A stretch of 64,000 nt of DNA from Zygnema cylindricum. Its lineage: Eukaryota; Streptophyta; Zygnematophyceae; Zygnematales; Zygnemataceae. Position 1 is the stretch's first letter; each line of letters begins with the position of its first letter. The stretch is taken from the NCBI GenBank assembly GCA_037447655.1, contig JBBHKE010002966.1, positions 189,054 to 253,053 on the forward strand, in the 5' to 3' direction. The notes beneath the pieces are model-generated. The model did not search any database. It was not told the DNA's origin and worked only from the letters and a program-made list of their open reading frames with translations. Made by a program: the position numbers and the translations under genes. This document shows positions 56,354-64,000 of this stretch, in pieces.

Positions 56354-56917
56354 ATAGTTCAAAAGTAGGTGAAAGTAGGCCCATACAATATGCCTATTGT
56401 ACGCAAAACATACAATATGGCCTTAAGACCCATATTGTATTGGTCGCAAAATGAAAAATAATAGTAACAGGGTTGAGTTGCACATCGATCGATAGAGAAA
56501 TAAACGTCATGTCTAAATTTTGAAAAACATTCGGACAAATTTTTATTTTTCTTTCAGTTTTGAGGTATTTTTTATTTAAACCGTCAGATTTGGATGATCG
56601 GACAGTCGCTGATCAAAGTAGCGATCTAAGAAGATCACATGAAAAGCCCATAACACAACTAACGATAGGACTTAAGTCCGCGTTTTTTTTTTTCCGGGTT
56701 TTTTTTTCCGCGGGATGCCATCCTACGGCGTGTCAATTCGCTAAAAAATTTCGTCTGTCGGCGTGCGCTCTACTATGATGATACGTCAAATTCGTACGTT
56801 CGTACAAGAGTGTGCACAACGCACACACATACAGTATTCCTACTCTGCGCGAGTTTTGTGCCAAGTTTTGTACGCCTACCAAAGGCGTACCATAAAAACG
56901 CCTACTTTTGAACTATG
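56354..56917. mobile_element. hAT-like element, family CATAGTTCAAAAGTAGG (copy 2)
   Basis: The ends CATAGTTCAAAAGTAGG and CCTACTTTTGAACTATG are perfect inverted repeats. The 8-bp flanks are ATCTCTAG/ATCTCTCG (7 of 8), and copy A at about 34397 has the empty site. Inverted relative to 36938-37439. No coding capacity. Confidence 0.85.
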
Positions 56918-57235
56918 ATCTCTCGTCCCGAATCTCGATTATTATATCCTATACGACGCCGATCGTACATTATATAATGTATTCAACAACGTTAGTATTC
57001 AAAGTACGGGAATAGTGCAGGCGTAAGAGGTTGACGATTAACGGAAAGTCAAACAAGCAATAAATGAATACCAGTCGTTTTAATCTAATGGCATCCACCT
57101 AAAGTGCGAGCGGCCGGACCGCTTGAATTAGGGTAAGGTTCCATTACGGGAAAAATGTCGTTGTTTACTGAAAACCGTATTGTTTCGTACAATGTCGTAC
57201 CAAAAAAAAAAAAAATATCAAAAAACAAGCCTACT

Positions 57236-57375
57236 GAATTGTTGAAGGTCATGGGCATTAAGACTTGGCGGTGATCCACTCCCACTAGGAGTCACACTTG
57301 CACCAGCAGGAGCAGGTGGAGCACTAAGGCTAATAGGAGCACTTGCAATAGGGGCTGAGCCTTTATCAAACATGT
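57236..57375 (-). pseudogene. Start of copia gag left of the 3' LTR (second, truncated array member)
   Basis: On the minus strand this repeats the gag start and N-terminal codons found at 62032-62166 (both contain GGTGATCCACTCCCACTAGG and GCACTTGCAATAGGGGCTGA), with base changes that destroy the ATG context. It shows that the LTR to its right was followed by another internal region. Confidence 0.75.
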
Positions 57376-57912
57376 TAGCGTAAGCAAACCCAAAGAGAAA
57401 TGCCTAAAAGACTAGATCTATAGTGTAAGATATGTAACTCCAAACGAAAGAGGTCCTTCAACCAAACAAACATATACTATAAGCAAATTATAGACAATAG
57501 AGCATAAAACACCTTAAAATGCACTCAGTGCTCTCATTTCCTTAACTCTTGTGTAGAATGTAAATTCTGTATCAAACTGATCATTCCTAATTGAATTAAA
57601 TACTCTAAAGATCCTCAAAATATCTAAAACATATGTACAAGGTTCACCAGACAGCCTATTGACAAAAATCTAATTGTTTGGACCAAAATTGTCCACTAAC
57701 AATATCTATACCCTAAAAATCCGGGTGATTCTTATCACGTCTACATTCATTGGCGGCCCTACACACTAATTTACTTAAAGATAACTATTCGTGTAGATAC
57801 TACAAAAAATCCACACTAAATTTGGTCAATATTGAACAGTTGGTATTCCAAAAATATTCTAAGTCCTAGACTCAAATTTCTAAGGCTTACTAAAGCTTAC
57901 TTTTCAATACTC
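57376..57912 (-). repeat. LTR (with leader) at the low-coordinate end of the complete copia element
   Basis: Nearly identical to 62167-62701 (shared TCCGGGTGATTCTTATCACG, CTATTCGTGTAGATACTACA, CTAAAGCTTACTTTTCAATA). It is followed on the plus strand by CTCCCCTTAAGCTTTAG, the complement of the polypurine tract. The leader-LTR boundary and primer site are not resolved. Confidence 0.75.
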
Positions 57913-60900
57913 CCCTTAAGCTTTAGAAGACTTACTCACTTAGACCACATGTTTTTTTGCAGTACTCCAACTTAGGAGATGGAAGGGCTTTTGTCAACAT
58001 GTCCGCAACCATTTTCTCATCAGGCAAATAGCAAAGTTTGACAACTTTTGCAAATACTTTCTCTCGTACCAAATGTAGCCGAATGTCCATATGCTTACTC
58101 TTAAAATGGTGACTTGGGTTTGTAGCCACAGAAATGGCAGCCTGATTGTCGCACCACATTATTTCTGTCCTGTGTTTTGTAAAACCCAATTCTTGAAGAA
58201 ATGTCTTAATCCATAACAGCTCTTTCAAGGCTGCGCTCGCAGCCATGTATTTGGCTTCCATAGTAGATTGTGCCGTGACTTTTTGAAGTTTACTACTCGA
58301 ACTACAAGTTCCACTTCCAATCTGAATGACATACCCAGTTGTAGACTTCCTTCTTGGCACATCACCATAGCTAGCATCACTCCAAGTATTAATGCTAACC
58401 TTGTCCCCTCCCAAAGTAAGCCAAAGATTTCTAGTCCCAACAAGATACCTTAAAACCCTTTTTGCTGCCTCCGAATCTCTCTTTCGTGGATTTTGCAGAC
58501 TTTTGCTCAATACACCTACAGCTGCAGCTATATCGGGCCTAGTGCAATTCATAAAGTAAATCAGACTTCCTATTACTTGTCTGTAAGGTACTTGGGACAT
58601 AAATTTTTGCTCTTCTAGACTAAGTTCATCATCTATTATGACTCCAAACTCATGCTTTATTCCTTCAAGTTTTTGCTTATACTCCATAGGAGTTGCACAA
58701 CCCTTGGCATCAGCCAAGCCAAATTTTTCCAACATGTTTCCTATCCCTTCTTTTTGAGTTAGCCTAATTATTTTCTTTTCTCTATCTCTTTTAATTTGTG
58801 TTCCAATGATATATTTTGCCTCCCCCAAATCCTTCATTTCAAAATGTGAATTAACAACATGTTTTACTCTAGCAATTCCTTCTTTGTTCCTACTTATTAG
58901 CAGGAAATCATCAACATACACAGTAATGAATATCACCTCATCAGGATTATCACCACACATCACATATACTGAATGATATGAGCTAATTCTAGTAAATCCT
59001 AATCTTGTCAATAACTCATCTAACTTTCGGTTCCATTGCCTATGGGCCTGTTTTACGCTATACAAAGATTTTAAAAGTCTGCACACAAGATTTTCTTTTC
59101 CTGCTTCCTCATAACCCTCAGGCTGCTTCATGTAAATAACCTCATCTAAATCACCATGCAAAAAGGCAGTTTTGACATCCATTTGGTGGATGTCAAAATC
59201 CTCTATGGCAGCTAATGTAAGTAGAATGCGACAGATGGAAACCTTACAACTGGTGAAAATGTTTCTTCATAATCTATCCCCTCCTTTTGATTATATCCCT
59301 TAGCAACCAAGCGAGCCTTATACCTGTCTATGGTATTATCTGGGTTCAATTTTAACTTAAACACCCATTTACTTCCAATAGCCTTTCTTCCTGGAGGAAG
59401 TTCCACCAGATCCCAAGTTTGGGCCTCCATGATGGACTTCATTTCCTCATTGACGGCTTCCACCCAATGTTCCCTTTCATTACTCGAAAAAGCTTCTTTC
59501 AATGTTAAAGGCTCTTCTATGTGTGCAGAATGAGCAAAGGCTGCATTTTCTCCCCTGAGTCGTGCACTTCGCCTCACTCCACCTGGAAATTCTGTCGCTG
59601 GTATAGATGGTTGGGTCCTCCTCCTTGATACATGTGATTCTTCTTGTGATTCAGTTTCAGCTTGAGGTAGAGGAGATTCTACAACTCTTTCGGGCATAAC
59701 ACTTCCTGTTTCTGGTGGAGAAGATGATTCCAAGTCATTTTGACTTAAACTAGATGCATTTTCTACATTTTTCTTGAAAAATAAAGGATTTTCCTCTAAA
59801 AAGATATAATCAACACTTTTATCTTTCTTTTCATTGCTACATTGACTAAATACATCTACTCCTCTTCCCTCATCCTTCACTATGATGTTTCTGGCTACCA
59901 CAACTCTATTTCTCTTAATGTCATATACTTTATAACCCTTGGCATGATCATCATACCCTAAAAATATACCTGGTATGCCTTTTGGCTCTAATTTCCATTT
60001 TTGTGGATCATTATCTAGCAAAAATACCTTACTTCCAAACACTTTGAAGTGACTTACATCTGGTTTGTGTCCTGTCCACATTTCATAAGGAGTTTTATCT
60101 TTTATTGCCCTTGTTTCTAGCCTATTTCTCACATAAGCTGCACAATGCATAGCCTCTGCCCAAAATTTGTAATCTATGTCCATATCAGCCATCATTGTCC
60201 TAGCACACTCTGATATGGTCCTATTCATCCTTTCTGAAACACCGTTTTGTTCCGGAGAATAAGGAACGGTTAGTTGACGTGAGATTCCATGCAATTTTAG
60301 GAATTCTGCAAACTCATTAGAAATGTACTCCCCTCCATTATCAGATCTGAATCCCGCTATCTTTCTCTCATGTAGATTCTCAACCCAAGCCTTATACTCT
60401 TTAAATTTTGAAAAAACTTCATCCTTACTTCTCAAAAAATAAACTGTAGTAAATCTACTATAGTCATCAGTAAAGGTAAGCATAAACTTAGCACCTCCCA
60501 CAGATGGATACCTAGATGGCCCCCATACATCTGAATAAATTAGTTCTAGCACCCTGCTACTTCTATGATCAGTTTGCGAAGGGAAAGGCAACTTATGAAT
60601 TTTTCCCATTGCACAACCATCACATACATTTGATGCTGGTTTTTGACTAATTTTTACACCTTCCACCATTTTTTGATTTACCATCTTTTCTAATCTATCA
60701 TAATTCACATGTCCTAAACGTTTATGCCATAAATCACAATCACTGATTACACTTGAGTACATAACATCATTGTCATTATCATTTGCAAGACTCAACCGAT
60801 ACAAATTGTTTCCTCCAGCAAATCCTTCTGCAACTATTTTCCCATTCTTACTCACTGTTTTCTTTCCATTCTCAGATATAGTTTTAAAACCTTTCTTTTC

Positions 60901-62166
60901 TACCACTGACGTAGAGAAAAAGTTTCTTTTAAAAGCTGGGACATGCAACACATCTTCCAAAACCCTTTTCACAGGTTTTCCCTCTACGTTCAACATAAGT
61001 GACACCCTCCCCTTTGCTTTTGACTCAACAAAGGTATCATCACTAAAATAAATTTTGATGGGTGAAATAGATTGAATACTCTCATATAGATGGCGATTGC
61101 GGCACATGTGGGCAGATGCACCGGAGTCCATTATCCATTCGTCTTCCTCCACGCCTTCCGTTGCTTGTGCCATCGCAAAGTATTTCTTTTCGCTGTTGAT
61201 AGGATAGCTGCTCACATCCTCCTCCTTTAGTTCGTTGAATAGAGAAGTTGGCCGTCCACCAGATTGAGAAGGAACCCGGCTTTCGTCCCAACCAGAGCGA
61301 AAATTTCCTGTAGCTTTCGCTCTCTTGTAGGCATTACACAATCTGAAAACATGGCCTTTTTCATCACAATAATAGCATGTCAAAGGTGTCCTTCTAGGAC
61401 CACTACCTCTGCCACTGCCATTGCCAATCTTAGAGTCTGAAAACTGGTTAGCTAGTGCCTGAACAGACTTACTACTACCTCTTTGTGACATTTGGTTAGC
61501 TTCTTCACTCAAAATAAGTTGAATTGCTAATGCTATGTTCCATTGACGCTGTGGAATAGCCCTAAGCCTATCCATGGCTCCCTTATATTCATCGGGCAAA
61601 GTTCTCATCAACAACATAGCCTGCTGAGGTGGTGAAAAGTCCCCACCTGCACTAGTACTCTGAAGAAACAACCTTTTCATAGCATGACAATGATCTGACA
61701 TACTACCTCCAGAATACTTAAATTCAAAAATCTGAGTGGCTATGTTTGTCTGGACGGTAACATCTAGCTGAACATACATAGCACGTACACTAAACCAAAC
61801 ATCAGATGCTTTCTTCATCCAAGATACGACATTAGCAAATCTTTGTCATAGACTGCTTCAAGACGTTGAGGCAATGGAGATTATTCTTTCTCCAATCCGG
61901 CGCAGTCACATCGCTGTTCCTTCCACAATGGGTGACAAGTCCCTCTCGTCGAAATATGAGCTCAACATATCTTCCCAGTATAAGTAGTCAGTTCCGTCAA
62001 AAATAGGCAATTTGGGCGGTGGGCCCATAACCTGTTGAAGGCCATGGGCATTAAGACTTGGCGGTGATCCACTCCCACTAGGAGTCACACTTGCACCAGC
62101 AGGAGCAGGTGGAGCACAAGGGCTAATAGGAGCACTTGCAATAGGGGCTGAGCCATTATCAGACAT
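57913..62166 (-). pseudogene. Ty1/copia gag-pol, nearly complete, broken in gag and by one frameshift in pol
   Basis: Reading down from 62166: Gag N-terminus to 61906; then Gag core, zinc knuckle CX2CX4HX4C (about 61370), protease DSGA (about 61120), pre-integrase HHCC (WHKRLGHV...CDGCAMGK) and integrase (TDDYSRF, SDNGGEY, NGVSERMNR). RT starts at about 59.4 kb (SKWVFKLKLN), with MDVKTAFLHGDL at 59182 and YVDDFLL at about 58900. RNase H follows (SDASYGD, STMEAKYMA, CDNQAAI), then MVADMLTKALP at the end (57932). Breaks are small indels between 61906 and 61818 in gag, and a one-base shift at about 59230 inside RT. All catalytic motifs are present. This is the best-preserved retroelement here. 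Confidence 0.92.
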
Positions 62167-62701
62167 GTTAGCGGAAGCAAACCCAAAGAGAAATGCCTTA
62201 AAGACTAGATCTATAGTGTAAGATATATAACTCCAAACGAAAGAGGTCTTTCAACCAAACAAACATGTACTACAAGCAAATTAGAGACAATAGAGCATAA
62301 AACACCTTAAACTGCACTTAGTGCTCTCATTTCCTTAACTCTTGTGTAGAATGTACATTCTGTATCAAACTGATCATTCCTAATTGAATTAAATATTCTA
62401 AAGATCCTCAAAATATCTAAAACGTATGTACAAGGTTCACTAGACAGCCTATTGACAAAAATCGAAGTGTTTGGACCAGAATTGTCCAATAACAATATCT
62501 ATACCCTAAAAATCCGGGTGATTCTTATCACGTCTACATTCATTGGCGGCCCTACACACTAACTTACTTAAAGATAACTATTCGTGTAGATACTACAAAA
62601 AATCCACACTAAATTTGGTCAATATTGAACAGTTGGTATTCCAAAAATATTCTAAGTCCTAGACTCAAATTTCTAAGGCTTCCTAAAGCTTACTTTTCAA
62701 T
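62167..62701 (-). repeat. LTR (with leader) at the high-coordinate end of the copia element
   Basis: Pairs with 57376-57912. On the minus strand the LTR starts at about 62701 (TATTGAAAAGTAAGC), and the leader runs to the gag ATG at 62166. The high similarity of the two copies points to a fairly recent insertion. Confidence 0.75.
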
Positions 62702-62843
62702 ATGAATGAGCGATTTGAGTCTCCACGTTTATGGGCGTAAAGGTGGATCGTTGGATGCATAATCGGATACGCCATTGTGTGACACTTTCAGTTCGCAACA
62801 AGTGACCCGGAGTAGGTCAATTCTAAGCGCCTGAACGAATAGC

Positions 62844-62941
62844 ATCGTGCCTCGTGGTAAAGTGAATAAATATCCACGACGACCGCGCGACCATCGTGCC
62901 TCGTGGTAAAGTGAATAAATATCCACGACGACCGCGCGACC
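62844..62941. repeat. Perfect 49-bp tandem duplication
   Basis: ATCGTGCCTCGTGGTAAAGT through CGCGCGACC occurs twice back to back (62844-62892 and 62893-62941) without differences. Confidence 0.95.
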
Positions 62942-63231
62942 AGGTGAGTACACGACGCGTATGACATGTGCCTTCCGCCAGGGAGGATGCGAGGCCACCG
63001 GAAGGCGCAAGAAAATCTTTGACGGAGGATATTGTTTCACGGTTCTGTTGCTATCCACTAACCATTTTGACATTTTCGTATGCTTATACAAATCTTAAGT
63101 TTCGCCCCCCCATCCAGATTTTATTCAATACGTCGTACGAATCACTTTTTACCTTCGCTGGTACAAATGTGTTGTCACATTTTGCTGTCAGAGATTCTTT
63201 GAAGATTACCAGAATCGTATTCATCTATTAT

Positions 63232-63349
63232 GTGAACCAATCAAAGTGTGCCACGCCAATAAAATGTTAGTTACTGACTCGACACAATACGTGAACCAAT
63301 CAAAGTGTGCCACGCAAATAAAATGTTGGTTACTGACTCGACACAATGG
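63232..63349. repeat. 59-bp tandem duplication
   Basis: GTGAACCAATCAAAGTGTGC through GACTCGACACAATA occurs at 63232 and 63291 with about two differences. Confidence 0.9.
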
Positions 63350-63414
63350 ATTGATGGCTTCAGTAAACGAATTTTTGACGTTTATTGAGACCGCCTAATG
63401 GAACAACGCTCTTA

Positions 63415-64000
63415 TCATTTTGGTTTAAGGTTATAATCGTTTTATTATATTGTGTCATTCTTAATAGCCACGTGTCAGCTTGCTATTCTACAAAGTTTTT
63501 AAAATCCTAAACCGCTGTTTCACGTGTAGAGATCAAATCCAGTCGTGGGATATTAGAATATCCATAAAAGAAGGGAAAGGATCTATTCAGTGCGATATTT
63601 ACCTGGTACTACAGTACATATCTTGTAAGTCAAGGTGTCTTGTTAAAACGGTTAAACCGTCATACAAAATAACCTTTAGTACCGCGAAAGGAAAACTTGC
63701 ATAATTTTTGTCGGCCGTACGATATAGATCATTCGTACGAACCGCTTGCGTAAAGTTAATTGAACTTCCAAAATTGTAAAGAATGATAATGGAGCAAGTA
63801 CATCAAGCTAACACCACTCTTTATTTTTAGGTGTAAAGCAAAAATTGTCAGGTTCCTAAAGTCCTGTTGTGTTCATGTTTTGTTGGAAATAGGTTTTATT
63901 GTTCTTAAAAACTGTATTGACAAATTTAACGACAATGATGAAAATTGGTTATGAGATTGTAAAACATTCAAACAAAATTAGGATTACCCCGTTAAACAAA
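63415..64000. other. Spacer without recognisable genes
   Basis: AT-rich, short frames only; none resembles a known family. Confidence 0.35.

Larger units (their letters stand above)
47933..57047. repeat. Segmental duplication, copy B, expanded by insertions
   Basis: Homologous to 30143-34505. Relative to copy A it has a 1.68-kb tandem duplication (48091-51451). It also has a CACCGCG-type TIR element (52247-53120) with an hAT nested inside, an LTR element inside the shared hAT (53671-54674), and two further hAT-like insertions (55352-56263, 56354-56917). Confidence 0.9.
57131..63411. mobile_element. TTA-flanked TIR element split by a copia array
   Basis: The left end TTA|GGGTAAGGTTCCATTACGGG (TTA 57128-57130) and right end CCTAATGGAACAACGCTC|TTA (TTA 63412-63414) share inverted words TTCCATTA and GTTTACTGAA. 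They match the TIR family of 19140-21405 and 36519-38380. Between them, 57236-62701 is minus-strand copia sequence. The pairing of these two ends is an inference from sequence similarity and the TTA flanks. Confidence 0.5.

Noticed and set aside
1-64000. CRISPR arrays, bacterial operons or phage genes
   Set aside because: No regularly spaced identical repeats with unique spacers. Introns, rDNA type and LTR elements show the sequence is eukaryotic nuclear DNA.

Overview
The window looks like nuclear DNA of a photosynthetic eukaryote of the green lineage, possibly a streptophyte alga. Four things point this way: a plant-like 18S rRNA fragment, a Raf-like MAPKKK kinase of the plant C-group type with phase-0 introns, two exons of an S1-domain protein most like plastid EF-Ts/ribosomal S1 factors, and plant-type Ty1/copia elements. 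The species cannot be fixed from sequence alone. Most of the 64 kb is transposon sequence, heavily nested, and only a few host exons are recognisable.

Region 1-16 kb is a stack of copia-class elements. Plus-strand gag-only elements (LTR, gag, charged ORF, polypurine tract, LTR, no pol) lie at 1-2714 and 11815-15975. Between them is a minus-strand tandem array with three related LTRs (about 2717-3454, 4031-4749, 7089-7813) and variably deleted internal regions, ending in a 5'-truncated pol. At 10409 that pol joins a decayed 3' piece of 18S rDNA, which carries a group I intron near its 3' end and a short ITS1 stub. The stub joins the next LTR at 11815.

Region 16-24 kb has few genes: a relic Ran-type P-loop exon (17.4-17.5 kb) and a 2.27-kb foldback DNA transposon flanked by TTA (19140-21405). 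Region 24.2-27.0 kb holds the best host gene, a five-exon Raf-like kinase of about 404 residues. Region 28-40 kb contains hAT-like elements with 8-bp target duplications, foldback elements and other TIR elements.

Region 40-46 kb has several blocks of tandem repeats, three exons of a cationic amino-acid transporter relic with an in-frame TAG, and the S1-domain exons. Segment 30143-34505 recurs as 47933-57047. The second copy has gained a 1.68-kb internal tandem duplication and at least four transposons absent from the first, so the pair records a sequence of insertions.

Region 57.1-63.4 kb is a TTA-flanked element split by a nearly intact minus-strand copia element, whose left LTR continues into another copy's leader and gag start. 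The rest is AT-rich spacer in which I recognise no gene.
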